A stretch of DNA of 64,000 nucleotides, taken from positions 62,001 to 126,000 of the forward strand of contig NZ_CAJXKQ010000005.1 of the NCBI RefSeq assembly GCF_913055835.1, read 5' to 3'. Both the position numbers and the translations under genes were made by a program. The notes beneath the pieces were generated by a model, which searched no databases, was not told the origin of the DNA, and saw only the letters and a list, made by a program, of their open reading frames with translations. How positions within the stretch are numbered: the first letter of the stretch is position 1; each line of letters starts with the position of its first letter. Below, piece by piece: positions 8,179-17,035 of the stretch. The stretch comes from an uncultured Marinobacter sp. (GTDB taxonomy: Bacteria > Pseudomonadota > Gammaproteobacteria > Pseudomonadales > Oleiphilaceae).

Positions 8179-9117
8179 ATGACCACTGGCAATTCCACCC
8201 GGCTCAACAAATACATCAGCGAAAGCGGCATGTGCTCCCGCCGGGAGGCCGATCGCTATATCGAGCAAGGCAACGTCTACATCAACGGTAAACGAGCAAC
8301 CGTGGGCGACCAGGTGCTTCCGGGTGACACGGTCAAGGTGAACGGCCAGGTGATCGAGCCACGGGCTGAAGAAGACCTCGTGTTCATTGCACTGAACAAG
8401 CCTGTCGGGATTGTCAGCACCACGGACAGCGCCGAGAAACACAATATCCAGCGCTTTGTGGGGCACAGCGAACGCATCTTCCCGATCGGACGCCTGGACA
8501 AGGACTCCCAGGGCCTCATCTTCATGACCAGCAACGGTGACCTGGTCAACAAAATCCTGCGGGCGGGCAACAACCACGAAAAGGAGTACCTGGTTACCGT
8601 CGACAAGCCTGTGACCCGGGAATTTATCGAGGGTATGGCCAATGGTGTGCCGATCCTCGGAACCATGACGAAAAAATGCAAGGTGTCGCGGGAGTCACGG
8701 TTTGTCTTCCGGATCACCCTGGTTCAGGGACTCAATCGCCAGATCCGCCGGATGTGCGAGTACTTTGGCTACGAGGTTACCAAACTGGAACGGATCCGGA
8801 TCATGAACGTGAGCCTGAAAGGGCTTGCGGTAGGCCAATGGCGGGATCTGACCGAAAAAGAACTGGCCGGGCTTTTCGATGCCATCCGGGATTCGTCTTC
8901 CGAGGCACCACCCAGCTCTGGAAAACCGGCGAAAAAGAAGCCCGGAGCGAAGGCAAAATCACAGTCCAGTCACAAGCTTGGCTCTGCATCCGCACCCGGC
9001 AAACCCGGCGGCGCCCGGCGGCCCGGCCCGAAAGGCAGGCCCGCGCCTGGCAAAAAACCTGCCTCGGGCAAACGGCCAAAAGGCGGCAAACCAAGGCAAA
9101 AGAGCGTTAAACGGTAA
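8179..9117 (+). CDS. rluF: 23S rRNA pseudouridine(2604) synthase RluF
   Basis: 312 residues. An S4 RNA-binding domain ([20 protein letters not shown]) is followed by the RluF/RsuA-type catalytic domain with [10 protein letters not shown], whose Asp is the nucleophile, and [13 protein letters not shown]. The first 240 residues follow E. coli RluF almost motif for motif. RluF isomerises U2604 of 23S rRNA. The last 70 residues are an extra Lys/Gly/Pro-rich basic tail (repeats of KPGG, KKP, KRPKGGK), much longer than in E. coli and probably an unstructured RNA-binding extension. ATG start at 8179. Convergent with ydbL. Confidence 0.93.
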   Translation: MTTGNSTRLNKYISESGMCSRREADRYIEQGNVYINGKRATVGDQVLPGDTVKVNGQVIEPRAEEDLVFIALNKPVGIVSTTDSAEKHNIQRFVGHSERIFPIGRLDKDSQGLIFMTSNGDLVNKILRAGNNHEKEYLVTVDKPVTREFIEGMANGVPILGTMTKKCKVSRESRFVFRITLVQGLNRQIRRMCEYFGYEVTKLERIRIMNVSLKGLAVGQWRDLTEKELAGLFDAIRDSSSEAPPSSGKPAKKKPGAKAKSQSSHKLGSASAPGKPGGARRPGPKGRPAPGKKPASGKRPKGGKPRQKSVKR

Positions 9118-9144
9118 CCGGGGCTTGCACCTGGCCACCTCGGG

Positions 9145-9489
9145 CTACTTTTTCACCCACTTGCCGCCCATTTGCACATACTGTCCGGTCGGTGTTTTCT
9201 CAATCGCCTTCTTGCCTGCAACCGTCTCCACCTGGGTGACAGGAATGTTGTGTTTCTCGGCAATGCGCTTGTACTCATCCCGACGGGCGCTGTTAATGGC
9301 TTCCACCACTTCCCTGGCCTGCCCTTCGGCGCGCACCACATCCAGGTAGCCTGTGGGTGTTTCCCCAACCAGCCCCTGCTGCTTGACCGAGTCCAGTTTC
9401 TGTTTGGCTTCATCCAGCCCCATGGCAAGCACGGAGGCGCTGATACCGAACGCCAGAACCAGCGCAAACATCTGCATCAATCGTTTCAT
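9145..9489 (-). CDS. ydbL: YdbL family protein (DUF1318)
   Basis: 114 residues from the ATG at 9489, which has GAGAGG six bases upstream; a nine-codon longer frame lacks this. It has a signal peptide (about 1-22, ending VLAM) and the DUF1318 domain: LDEAKQKLDSVKQQGLVGE, TPTGYLDVV, then a charged helix and a repeated TPTGQYVQMGGKWVKK near the end. In E. coli YdbL is a periplasmic protein encoded with ydbH and ynbE and thought to help the assembly of the YdbH-YnbE bridge. It is third in the same order here, 29 bases after ynbE. Confidence 0.87.
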   Translation of the reverse strand: MKRLMQMFALVLAFGISASVLAMGLDEAKQKLDSVKQQGLVGETPTGYLDVVRAEGQAREVVEAINSARRDEYKRIAEKHNIPVTQVETVAGKKAIEKTPTGQYVQMGGKWVKK

Positions 9490-9518
9490 CTTCAACCTCT
9501 CAAACTTTCCGCACACAG

Positions 9519-9743
9519 TCAGAACAGGCCCTGTTCGCTGAACAGGTCATCCACTTCCTTATCCACTTTCACGTAGATTTCGTGCTGGATTTTCACGTTC
9601 AGGTTGACCGTAATCGGCTCCTTCGGTGCCGCCATCTGCACTGTCGGTGTGCAGGCAGCCATTGCCAGCGGCAGCATCGCTATCATCAGTGTTCTTGCCA
9701 ACGGCGACCTTTCAGGCCACCGAGGTTTCAACAGTATTCTCAT
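9519..9743 (-). CDS. ynbE: YnbE-like outer-membrane lipoprotein
   Basis: 74 residues. A lipobox LAMAAC places the acylated Cys near residue 31. The short mature part (VQMAAPKEPITVNLNVKIQHEIYVKVDKEVDDLF) is beta-strand-like then helical, as in YnbE. In E. coli YnbE pairs by strand addition with the C-terminus of YdbH to complete a lipid-transport bridge between the two membranes. Its start overlaps the ydbH stop by four bases, indicating coupled translation. The N-terminal positive region before the hydrophobic stretch is longer than usual; an internal start at the Met in RTLMIAML is possible. Confidence 0.85.
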   Translation of the reverse strand: MRILLKPRWPERSPLARTLMIAMLPLAMAACTPTVQMAAPKEPITVNLNVKIQHEIYVKVDKEVDDLFSEQGLF

Positions 9744-11287
9744 GGTGCTGTCTCCTCACCGGATTCCTGCAGCAACTCCCGGACACGCTTGGTAACGGCT
9801 TCATTTACCCTGCCACTCAACTGCAGACTGGTCAGCAGCGCGGGAATGTCTTCCTCAAGATTGACATTGAGCACGACCGGCTGACCACCCCTCAGCTCCG
9901 GGTTCTTCCCCTTGAGTCGAAGGCCAAGGGTTAACTTGCCCTGTTCATCGTAGTCTATCGTGCTGTTAAGCACCGAATAGTGAAAGTTTTGCAACGCCTG
10001 AACGACGATATCCATGGCCTGGTTGCCACCGAGCATTGCCTGGAGCTTGTCCGCCGGCAACTGCAAACGCCCCCCAGGATCGATCGCCGAGACATTACCC
10101 TCACTAACCCGCACACCGTCGGTGCTTATACCCAGGGGGATCCGCCCGCGAAGCAGCCCGCTCCCCGACAGACCCTCCGCCGGATACACTGCCGTCAGCC
10201 GGCTGAGGGAGACATCCTCAACCTCCACAGGGATACGGCCAGAACCACCTCCCAACTCATACAGGGCAGGTGGAACTCTGAGTGTGCCTTCCAGGAATCG
10301 GGCTCTGGCCTGGTGAACATCCAGGCTCCCCGCCAGTAGTTCAGTCACCGGCGCATTGTAGTCCCCGGAAAAGCGAACCGAGCTGACCGGGATTCCGGCA
10401 TTGATCTCGCCGACAGTCATGTCTCTGAAACGGGCCGTCATCCGGGAATCATCCAGCGATCCACGCACCTGGCCAGTGAGACCGGATACCGCGGTGCGGT
10501 TGAATACACCCCCGACATCCTTCAGTTCCGCGCTGCCAGTGGCTTCGAGCTCACCGCCTTTACCGGTAGAGACTTCCATCGACAGACGGGCATTGCCGGA
10601 ATCGACGGTCAGAAGATCCGGCCAGCCAGACAGAGTGTCTGCCAGGGCCCGAACGCCCTGTTTACCGTCGATAACAGACTCGATAGCAACCGAAACGCCG
10701 CCATCGGGGTCAAGCTGAACGTCGAGATCGGCGGAGAAACCAGAGTCAGAAACCAAGGTTCCCTGGACGCGGAGTTCGGAAAGGCGACCTTCTGCCCATC
10801 CCTCAAAGTTCCATGCCTGCGGCACCAGGATCGGATGCTCAACACGGGCGGCAGAAACGGCGATATCGCCGTCAATCGCAATGCGGTCTGCCCAGGAGCC
10901 TGACGCGCCGTAGTCCAATGTAACGGTGGAATTGCTCAGGTCTGTGCGCAGCGTGTTGAGCTTCAAGGGCTGCTCCGCCCCGGTGTACGCCAGATAATCC
11001 GTCATAATCAGGGAGGAGGGGGCAAATTCGATGGTCGCGGAATCTCTGTCGGCCGTTACAGAGGGCCTGATATCAGCCTGGCTGCCGGTGACTTCCCAGC
11101 CGCCGGACTGGATATCCGGCAATGCCATGCCCATCGAACCCTCTTCAATGGCGAAAGACCAACCTGCAACCGCCAGGGGCCAGGCCACCATTGCCACACC
11201 AGCGGCCCAAATAAGCCCACGGCCGATACATTCAGGCTTTACAGACCCTTTACCGGGCAAAACGACACTCCTGTCGACTCGATTCAC
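9740..11287 (-). CDS. ydbH: YdbH-type AsmA-like intermembrane lipid transport protein
   Basis: 515 residues. An N-terminal membrane anchor (about 26-46, WAAGVAMVAWPLAVAGWSF) is followed by a long beta-rich periplasmic body of alternating hydrophobic strands, typical of AsmA/TamB/YdbH groove proteins, with the C-terminal YdbH domain around GLSGSGLLRGRIPLGIS and LQALQNFHYSVLNSTIDY. Together with YnbE and YdbL this is one of three partly redundant phospholipid bridges (with TamB and YhdP) in E. coli. At 515 residues it is clearly shorter than E. coli YdbH (over 850), so the groove may be shorter. Its ATG overlaps the stop of the GNAT-nitrilase gene (ATGA). Confidence 0.85.
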   Translation of the reverse strand: MNRVDRSVVLPGKGSVKPECIGRGLIWAAGVAMVAWPLAVAGWSFAIEEGSMGMALPDIQSGGWEVTGSQADIRPSVTADRDSATIEFAPSSLIMTDYLAYTGAEQPLKLNTLRTDLSNSTVTLDYGASGSWADRIAIDGDIAVSAARVEHPILVPQAWNFEGWAEGRLSELRVQGTLVSDSGFSADLDVQLDPDGGVSVAIESVIDGKQGVRALADTLSGWPDLLTVDSGNARLSMEVSTGKGGELEATGSAELKDVGGVFNRTAVSGLTGQVRGSLDDSRMTARFRDMTVGEINAGIPVSSVRFSGDYNAPVTELLAGSLDVHQARARFLEGTLRVPPALYELGGGSGRIPVEVEDVSLSRLTAVYPAEGLSGSGLLRGRIPLGISTDGVRVSEGNVSAIDPGGRLQLPADKLQAMLGGNQAMDIVVQALQNFHYSVLNSTIDYDEQGKLTLGLRLKGKNPELRGGQPVVLNVNLEEDIPALLTSLQLSGRVNEAVTKRVRELLQESGEETAP

Positions 11288-12852
11288 TCACCACGCCAGG
11301 TCACGCTGTACAGATCGTGCCGGCGGTCCTGAAGGTTTTTCACGGTACCACTGTTGCGGGCGGTGATCAGCACTTCCGGGCGCAGATCGGCAAAAGCGAC
11401 GGTTTCCACGTTGGGTTCGGTGTCGGCGGCGATGCCATCCCGGGCAAAGGGAAAGTCGCAGGGTGTGAGGATGCAGCTCTGGCCGTACTGGATTTCCATA
11501 TTAGGGACATTCGGCAGGTTGCCGACGTTGCCGGACAGCACCACGTAAACCTGATTCTCCACGGCTCTGGCCTGGCAACAATAGCGAACCCGCAGGTAGC
11601 TCTGCCGCTCATCGGTACAGAAAGGCACAAAGATGATATGCACGCCCTGGTCCACCAGGTGGCGGGTCAATTCCGGGAACTCCGCATCATAGCAAATCAG
11701 CACGCCAATCGTGCCACAGTCGGTCTCAATGGCGCTGACCCGGTTGCCGCCCTGCACGTTCCACCAAAAGGCCTCGTTGGGCGTCGGATGGATCTTGGGC
11801 TGGCTGAACACCTGGCCATCCCTGAGAAACACGTACGCCATGTTCCGGATGGTGCCGTCTTCCTCACGGACCGGCGTGGAGCCGGCGACAATGTTGATGT
11901 TGTGGCGCAGCGCCAGATCCCGCATCAGTTCGCGATAGCGCTCCGCGTAGTGGGCGACCGCGGCAAAGGTCTCGGCGGGGCTGCCCTTTCGGGCTTCAAT
12001 GGAAAGCAATTGCAGGGTGAACAGCTCCGGAAACACCACAAAGTCGCCTTTGTAGGTGGACACGACATCCACGAAATACCGGACGATCTCGCTGAATTCG
12101 TCGAACGACGCTACCGGGCGTTGCTGGTACTGAACGGTGCCGATTCGCACGGTATCCCGCATGCGCTGACCGTAGCGTTTCCTGCGCCCGTTTTTCTCGG
12201 ATTGGGGTACCTTCGGATTTCGCCAGATCAGATGAATGCCATAGCCCATGGAATCATGATCGGCGTCCAGGTAATGCGGAATGATGCCATGCACCTCGAA
12301 CCCCTGATGCAGCTGGAAGGACAGCACCGGGTCCTTCTGTTCCTTGCTTCGGATGGCTTCCACGTATTCTTCGACGCTCGTATACTTCTTCAGCCGCTGG
12401 CGCAGGCTCGGCAAACGGCCCGCAAACACCACACCTTGCAGACTCAGGGCCTGGCATAACTGCTTGCGCTCGTTGTATAGCCGCTCCCCGATGCGGTAGC
12501 CGCGGCATTCCGGATCAACACACACTTCCATCCCGTATAGCCAGTCACCCTCCGGGTCGTGGCGTGAGGCGTAGCCGTTGCCGGTAATGGAAGTCCAGTC
12601 GTGGGCAGCCAGGGCGATCTCTTCGGCGATCCGGAACGTTGCACAGTAACCCACTACGGTATCGCCGAGCATGGCGACAAACTGACCGTCGGGGAAGGTG
12701 TTGATCTGGCCTGTCAGCGGCCCCTTGGTGTAGCCGTACATGCCCGTGCCTTCATAAACACGGCGGCTGAGCTGGATGATGCCGGGGATATCCGCCAGCG
12801 TGGCATTTCGAACGTAAAGTCGTTGATCCGGATCGGAAAACGGGGGACACAT
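11284..12852 (-). CDS. Fused GNAT acetyltransferase / nitrilase-family amidohydrolase
   Basis: 522 residues. The ATG at 12852 is preceded by GAGG at five bases; an in-frame GTG two codons earlier is less likely. Residues about 10-205 form a GNAT N-acetyltransferase domain (VRNATLADIPGIIQLSRRV; acyl-CoA loop around PECRGYRIGERLYNER). Residues about 225-510 are a carbon-nitrogen hydrolase with the Glu-Lys-Cys triad: FVVFPELFTL, QPKIHPTPNE and GVLICYDAEFPE. The fusion is a known gammaproteobacterial architecture, but its substrate is not established. It heads an overlapping operon with ydbH-ynbE-ydbL, hinting at a link to envelope lipids or their amides. Cytoplasmic. Confidence 0.88.
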   Translation of the reverse strand: MCPPFSDPDQRLYVRNATLADIPGIIQLSRRVYEGTGMYGYTKGPLTGQINTFPDGQFVAMLGDTVVGYCATFRIAEEIALAAHDWTSITGNGYASRHDPEGDWLYGMEVCVDPECRGYRIGERLYNERKQLCQALSLQGVVFAGRLPSLRQRLKKYTSVEEYVEAIRSKEQKDPVLSFQLHQGFEVHGIIPHYLDADHDSMGYGIHLIWRNPKVPQSEKNGRRKRYGQRMRDTVRIGTVQYQQRPVASFDEFSEIVRYFVDVVSTYKGDFVVFPELFTLQLLSIEARKGSPAETFAAVAHYAERYRELMRDLALRHNINIVAGSTPVREEDGTIRNMAYVFLRDGQVFSQPKIHPTPNEAFWWNVQGGNRVSAIETDCGTIGVLICYDAEFPELTRHLVDQGVHIIFVPFCTDERQSYLRVRYCCQARAVENQVYVVLSGNVGNLPNVPNMEIQYGQSCILTPCDFPFARDGIAADTEPNVETVAFADLRPEVLITARNSGTVKNLQDRRHDLYSVTWRGE

Positions 12853-12924
12853 ATACACCTCAGCAAAGGCGTTGATTTGCCCTCATCTTTGGTGGAGCGA
12901 CAGCTTTTCGTCAAGCTAAATCCG

Positions 12925-13467
12925 TTACCCGGGCCCACTCAGCGGAAAGCGTTCGATGACACGATACTCAGACCCTGCCGGGCCCGGTTTGCTATCGAAC
13001 AGGGCGAACTCGGTTACCGCAAATTGCCCGAACACGGATGCACCCTGTTCGGCCAGCAGGCGCTCAACAGAGCCCGGCTGTCGCTTAAATCGGGCCAGGG
13101 TAATATGCGGCATAAAGGACCGGCGTTCCGCCTCAAACCCAAGCTTCTCCATTCGCTGCCCAAGCGCCTCGTGGATGTCGGCCACCGGCGCTTCCGGCTT
13201 GACGCCGGCCCACAGGTTCCGGGGCCTTCGCGCCTGGCCAAAACAGCCCAGGCCAGAGACTTCCAGCTCGAAAGGGGTTGGTCGAATTGCACGGGCAGAA
13301 CCAATCACGGCTTCAAGACGGCTCTCTTCCACACCACCCAGGAACAGCAGCGTGATGTGCAATTGTTCGGCACTCTGCCACTTGGCGCCTGGCACGCTTG
13401 CCCTGACTGTCAGCAACTGCTCCTTGATATCAGACGGAAGCTCAAGGCCGAAGAAAATCCGTGGCAA
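12925..13467 (-). CDS. thpR: RNA 2',3'-cyclic phosphodiesterase ThpR (LigT family)
   Basis: 180 residues with both 2H-phosphoesterase motifs, LHITLLFLGG (near 37) and PHITLARFKR (near 120), each giving an HxTx catalytic pair. The family opens 2',3'-cyclic phosphates on RNA ends and was named for 2'-5' RNA ligase activity. The likely start is TTG at 13467, because the GAGGAA that ends the upstream dehydrogenase reading frame serves as its ribosome binding site; the spacing to the upstream stop is five bases. Length is normal for the family. Confidence 0.88.
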   Translation of the reverse strand: MPRIFFGLELPSDIKEQLLTVRASVPGAKWQSAEQLHITLLFLGGVEESRLEAVIGSARAIRPTPFELEVSGLGCFGQARRPRNLWAGVKPEAPVADIHEALGQRMEKLGFEAERRSFMPHITLARFKRQPGSVERLLAEQGASVFGQFAVTEFALFDSKPGPAGSEYRVIERFPLSGPG

Positions 13468-13471
13468 TTCC

Positions 13472-14230
13472 TTATTCCTCGTAGATCATCTTGCGTACCA
13501 TACCGCCATCTGCCACGAAGTTCTGACCGGTGATAAACGAAGCTTCAGGCGATATCAGATAAGCCGCCAATGAGGCGATATCACCGGGCTGCCCTACCCT
13601 GCCCGCCGGATGTTGCAAGTGATCGGTTTGGGAGAGTGGTTCAACCTGTTCTGAGCCTCCTTGCCAGGCCCGCGTATCAATCCAGCCGGGACTGATGCAG
13701 TTAACGCGGACATCCGGCCCCAGGCTCACGGCCAGGGCATGGGTCAGCGCCACAATGCCTCCCTTGGTAGCAGCGTACGCCTCGGTGTCTGGCTCGGATT
13801 GAAGCGCCCTTGTCGAGGCCATGTTTACGATAGCGCCTTTCGTTTTTCGAAGGTGCGGCACCGAGTGTTTAGTGACCAGGAACGGTCCGGTCAGGTTCAC
13901 ATCCAGCCGACGCTGCCACTGTTCAAGGCTCAGTTCCTCCACCGGTCCGGTCTCCGGATTGGCGATTCCGGCGTTGTTGATAATGGCGTCCAGGCGGCCG
14001 CCCCAACGAAGGGTTTCGGCAAGGATGCGCTTCACATCGGTTTCCGAGGCAACATCACCGGGCAGAAAGCGCAGTTGGTGCTCGGCACTGGCTGCCAATC
14101 GCTCACCCACGGCCTTGTCGGTATCACAGAACGCCACTTTCCAACCGGCATTGGCCAGGTGAAGTACAATGCCCCGGCCGATGCCCCGAGCGCCCCCGGT
14201 TACTAATGCGACGCCATCTGTTTGGCTCAA
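13472..14230 (-). CDS. SDR-family NAD(P)-dependent oxidoreductase
   Basis: 252 residues, classical short-chain dehydrogenase: cofactor loop TGGARGIGRG at 11-20, NNAGIANP, catalytic Ser in NMASTRAL, YAATKGG (Tyr and Lys), and ISPGWIDTRAW. The acidic residue of FCDTDKAV after strand 2 suggests NAD(H). The start is TTG at 14230 with AAAGGAGG upstream. It is arranged head to tail behind a second, different SDR gene and in front of thpR. Substrate cannot be deduced. Confidence 0.86.
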   Translation of the reverse strand: MSQTDGVALVTGGARGIGRGIVLHLANAGWKVAFCDTDKAVGERLAASAEHQLRFLPGDVASETDVKRILAETLRWGGRLDAIINNAGIANPETGPVEELSLEQWQRRLDVNLTGPFLVTKHSVPHLRKTKGAIVNMASTRALQSEPDTEAYAATKGGIVALTHALAVSLGPDVRVNCISPGWIDTRAWQGGSEQVEPLSQTDHLQHPAGRVGQPGDIASLAAYLISPEASFITGQNFVADGGMVRKMIYEE

Positions 14231-14260
14231 AACAACCTCCTTTGTGGCTGATCTGCTGAT

Positions 14261-14953
14261 TTACTCAACCTTGGGCGTGGGCCGGACAAGAATCTCATTG
14301 ACATCCACATGTGCCGGTTGCGACACGGCATACATGACCGCATTGGCAATATCTTCCGGTTTCAGTGCGTGGCCGGGACGTTCATCGAAGAAGGGCGTAT
14401 CTACCATGCCCGGCTCGATCAGGGTAACGCGGATTCCAGAGCCACGAAGCTCCTCACGAACACCATAGCCGATGGCGGTCACCGCCCACTTGGTGGCACT
14501 GTACATGGAGCCGGGAATGGTCGCGCGGCCTGCCGCAGAACCGGTTAACAGCAAGTGGCCCTTGCTCTCTTTCAGTGCCGGCATGCAATGCTGGAGGGTA
14601 AGGCCCACACCGTAGATATTGGTGAGAATCATATCCTTCCAGACCTCCGGATCCGCACCGCTGAACCCGCCTGGCTCGCCACCGCGGCCGGCGTTGGCAA
14701 ATACCGCATCAATTCGGCCAAAGGCGTTCAGGGCCTGGTCGACCATATTCTTCTGGTCATCACCGCTCTGAACGTCACACTGCACCGTCAACACCGTGTC
14801 CTCGCCACCCAGTTCCTGCTGCAGGCCTTTGAGCTTGTCTTCGGAACGGGCCGCCAACACCAGACGATAACCTTGTTTCGCCGCTGCTCGAGCTGTCTCT
14901 GCACCGATACCCGACGATGCGCCAGTGATCAGCATTACAGGTTGGTCTGCCAT
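14261..14953 (-). CDS. SDR-family oxidoreductase, YdfG/serine-dehydrogenase-like
   Basis: 230 residues with TGASSGIGAETA, NAGRGGEPGGFSG, TGSAAGRATIPGS and YSATKWAV (catalytic Tyr and Lys). ARSEDKL after the second strand has Arg, favouring NADP(H). The body resembles YdfG-type cytosolic 3-hydroxy-acid dehydrogenases, but this is not certain. ATG start with AGGAGA nine bases upstream. It precedes another SDR gene by 30 bases on the same strand; the two are not close copies of each other. Confidence 0.83.
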   Translation of the reverse strand: MADQPVMLITGASSGIGAETARAAAKQGYRLVLAARSEDKLKGLQQELGGEDTVLTVQCDVQSGDDQKNMVDQALNAFGRIDAVFANAGRGGEPGGFSGADPEVWKDMILTNIYGVGLTLQHCMPALKESKGHLLLTGSAAGRATIPGSMYSATKWAVTAIGYGVREELRGSGIRVTLIEPGMVDTPFFDERPGHALKPEDIANAVMYAVSQPAHVDVNEILVRPTPKVE

Positions 14954-15019
14954 AAGATTCGTCTCCTGTTGCTTGTAATATGTGAATAGGGCTACGCCCG
15001 CTTACACCAGATCGATCAG

Positions 15020-15346
15020 TCAGTAGATCTGCAGCAGGATCAGGGTGAGGATGGCGAGGGCGAACAGGAACCAGCGGGCGTAGTGGTCGGGGCGATCCTC
15101 ATCGTCGCTAACCGCGCTGCTGACACTGCCACCGGAGGTCTGCTCATACTCTGACACCAGTTGTCGTGCCCGGTAAAGATCCTCGTCATCGACATGGACG
15201 TTGCTGAAACCTGCGGCACCGATCTCGCCCATTGCCCCCTGGAGATAGTGGCCGCCCACATAAGCCTCAATACCGTTGGCTTCCAACAGACCAGCCACGA
15301 TGTGGGCTTCGGTTATGTCTTTGGCCCGATAGGCAATTTGCAACAC
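15020..15346 (-). CDS. DUF2007 domain protein with C-terminal membrane anchor
   Basis: 108 residues from a GTG preceded by AAGGAG. The N-terminal 65 residues match the DUF2007 (putative signal-transducing protein) fold: LQIAYRAKDITEAHIVAGLLEANGIEA is written in two motifs, a strand and an amphipathic helix, with YVGGHYLQGA and an FSNVHVDDEDL strand. A Ser/acidic linker (about 70-88) leads to one C-terminal transmembrane helix (about 90-107). The domain is related to GlnB-like folds, but its function is unknown. Confidence 0.75.
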   Translation of the reverse strand: MLQIAYRAKDITEAHIVAGLLEANGIEAYVGGHYLQGAMGEIGAAGFSNVHVDDEDLYRARQLVSEYEQTSGGSVSSAVSDDEDRPDHYARWFLFALAILTLILLQIY

Positions 15347-15452
15347 GCGACTCCTTCTGTGACCGTTCCGGGCAGAACCGGGACAAATCTGCGAGTATTA
15401 TCTAAAGGATAGTTCGCCCCGCAATGAGGGGCCAATAACGTACGGATCGACC

Positions 15453-16523
15453 ATGCTCTGGATTATTCTTGCCGTCATCGTATTCATTGTTGCCGCAACG
15501 TTTCTGCTGTTCCGGCTTGAGGATCTGTCGCATCTGGATGGAGATAATCCTCCGGTTCGGGAGGGCAAACCAAGCCCGGCAAACCGCGAGGTCCTGGGTC
15601 GTATCCGGGAGATGGGCGAGTCCTCCAGGGGGCTTCGGGGCAAGGCAAGACTGATGGCGCTCCGCAAGCACATGGATAGCCTGAGTGAAGGGCTGGAGCT
15701 GGATTCCGAGTTCCGTTTCAACGCATCGCCCAGGGGCGAGTGGGTCCTGGCCCCGGGTTGCGATACGCGGCGGCGAGTTCTTTATATCCACGGAGGTGCC
15801 TGGGCCGCTGGCAGCCCCAGAAGCCATCGGGCGATTACGGACAGGCTGTCGACGATCACTGGTGCCGCTGTTTTTGCCGTGGATTATCGGCTGATGCCTG
15901 AGAACCGTTTCATGGACGGTGTCCGGGATTGCCGGGATGCCTACTCCTGGCTGCTGAAGCACGGGCCGGACGGTGACGAGCCTTCAAACTTTATGTTGAT
16001 CGCCGGGGATTCGGCCGGCGGCAGTCATACCCTGGGACTCATTGCGTGGATTCGTGACAATGGCCTGCGTCAGGCCGACGCCGCGATCGCTTTTTCGCCT
16101 TCCACCGATCTGACCCTGACCGCCCCAAGTAACCGCAACAACATTGGCACCGATCCCCTGCTCGGGCCTGTGTTCGGCGGCTTGTCGAAAATCCCGCTGC
16201 CAGTGATCTGGTGGGCCACGTTGGCGGCATTCCGGGTCTCACCTACAAGCCCTGTTGCCTCGCCACTACGCGGGGACCTGAGGGATCTGCCACCAACACT
16301 GATACAGGCCAGCGACACCGAAATGTTACTGGACAATGCCCGGCGCTATGCCGCCAGGGCAAAGGCTGCCGGCTCTCCGGTTGCCCTGCACACCTGGCCG
16401 GGCATGGTGCATGTGTGGCAGATCTTCGTGCCACTGCTTCCGGAAGCCGAAGAGGCCTTCGAGGACATTCAGGCGTTTCTGGCAGACGTTGAGTCACGCG
16501 ACCAGCAAGAGGCTTCGGCCTGA
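15453..16523 (+). CDS. Alpha/beta hydrolase, hormone-sensitive-lipase family, membrane-anchored
   Basis: 356 residues. An N-terminal hydrophobic anchor (about 2-20) is followed by the hydrolase domain. YIHGGAWAAGS provides the oxyanion-hole HGG motif of the HSL family, AGDSAGGSHTLG the nucleophile elbow (GDSAGG), SDTEMLLD the acidic residue and MVHVWQ the catalytic His. These enzymes hydrolyse short- or medium-chain esters. It may be a lactone/ester hydrolase facing the periplasm. Nothing nearby indicates a pathway. Convergent with arfB, 13 bases apart. Confidence 0.85.
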   Translation: MLWIILAVIVFIVAATFLLFRLEDLSHLDGDNPPVREGKPSPANREVLGRIREMGESSRGLRGKARLMALRKHMDSLSEGLELDSEFRFNASPRGEWVLAPGCDTRRRVLYIHGGAWAAGSPRSHRAITDRLSTITGAAVFAVDYRLMPENRFMDGVRDCRDAYSWLLKHGPDGDEPSNFMLIAGDSAGGSHTLGLIAWIRDNGLRQADAAIAFSPSTDLTLTAPSNRNNIGTDPLLGPVFGGLSKIPLPVIWWATLAAFRVSPTSPVASPLRGDLRDLPPTLIQASDTEMLLDNARRYAARAKAAGSPVALHTWPGMVHVWQIFVPLLPEAEEAFEDIQAFLADVESRDQQEASA

Positions 16524-16536
16524 ACCTGATCAAGCG

Positions 16537-16950
16537 CTAGACCGAAACTTTGCCGCGCAGCGCCTTGGTCTTGCCTCGCTGGGTTTTCCGGTCCACCCGC
16601 TTGCGCTGCGAGGAACGGGTCGGTTTGGTGGGCCGGCGCGCTTTGCGGGGTTTGACGGCTTCCTGAATCAACTCCTTCAGCCGTTGCAAGGCGTCTTCCT
16701 TGTTCAGTTCCAGGGTCCTGAAAGACTGCGCCTTGATGATCAGTACACCGTCTTTGCTGATTCGCTGGTCGTTGAGCGACATCAGCCGCTCCTTGTAGAA
16801 GGGCGGCAGGGAGGAATGCAGGATATCAAAACGCAGATGGACCGCAGAGGCCACCTTGTTAACGTTCTGACCTCCGGCACCCTGGGCACGGATCTGGGTG
16901 ATTTCGATTTCCCAGTCGGCAAGTTCAACAGCGTTGGATAGTTTCAGCAT
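16537..16950 (-). CDS. arfB: Alternative ribosome-rescue factor ArfB (peptidyl-tRNA hydrolase)
   Basis: 137 residues with the release-factor GGQ loop in AQGAGGQNVNKV (near 22-33) and a basic C-terminal tail rich in Lys/Arg (KARRPTKPTRSSQRKRVD and beyond) that inserts into the mRNA channel of stalled ribosomes. ArfB hydrolyses peptidyl-tRNA on non-stop complexes without needing a stop codon. Length is that of E. coli YaeJ. ATG start at 16950. Confidence 0.93.
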   Translation of the reverse strand: MLKLSNAVELADWEIEITQIRAQGAGGQNVNKVASAVHLRFDILHSSLPPFYKERLMSLNDQRISKDGVLIIKAQSFRTLELNKEDALQRLKELIQEAVKPRKARRPTKPTRSSQRKRVDRKTQRGKTKALRGKVSV

Positions 16951-17035
16951 CTGCTAAGGTTAACAAATTACGGACAAGCAGGCTCCCATGAGGACCGCCC
17001 CTCATAAGAACCCGGGACAGGAAGCAGGCAACGCC

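Noticed and set aside
11317..12459. A 380-residue plus-strand open frame.
   Set aside because: Antisense shadow of the GNAT-nitrilase fusion, without a start signal or recognisable domain.
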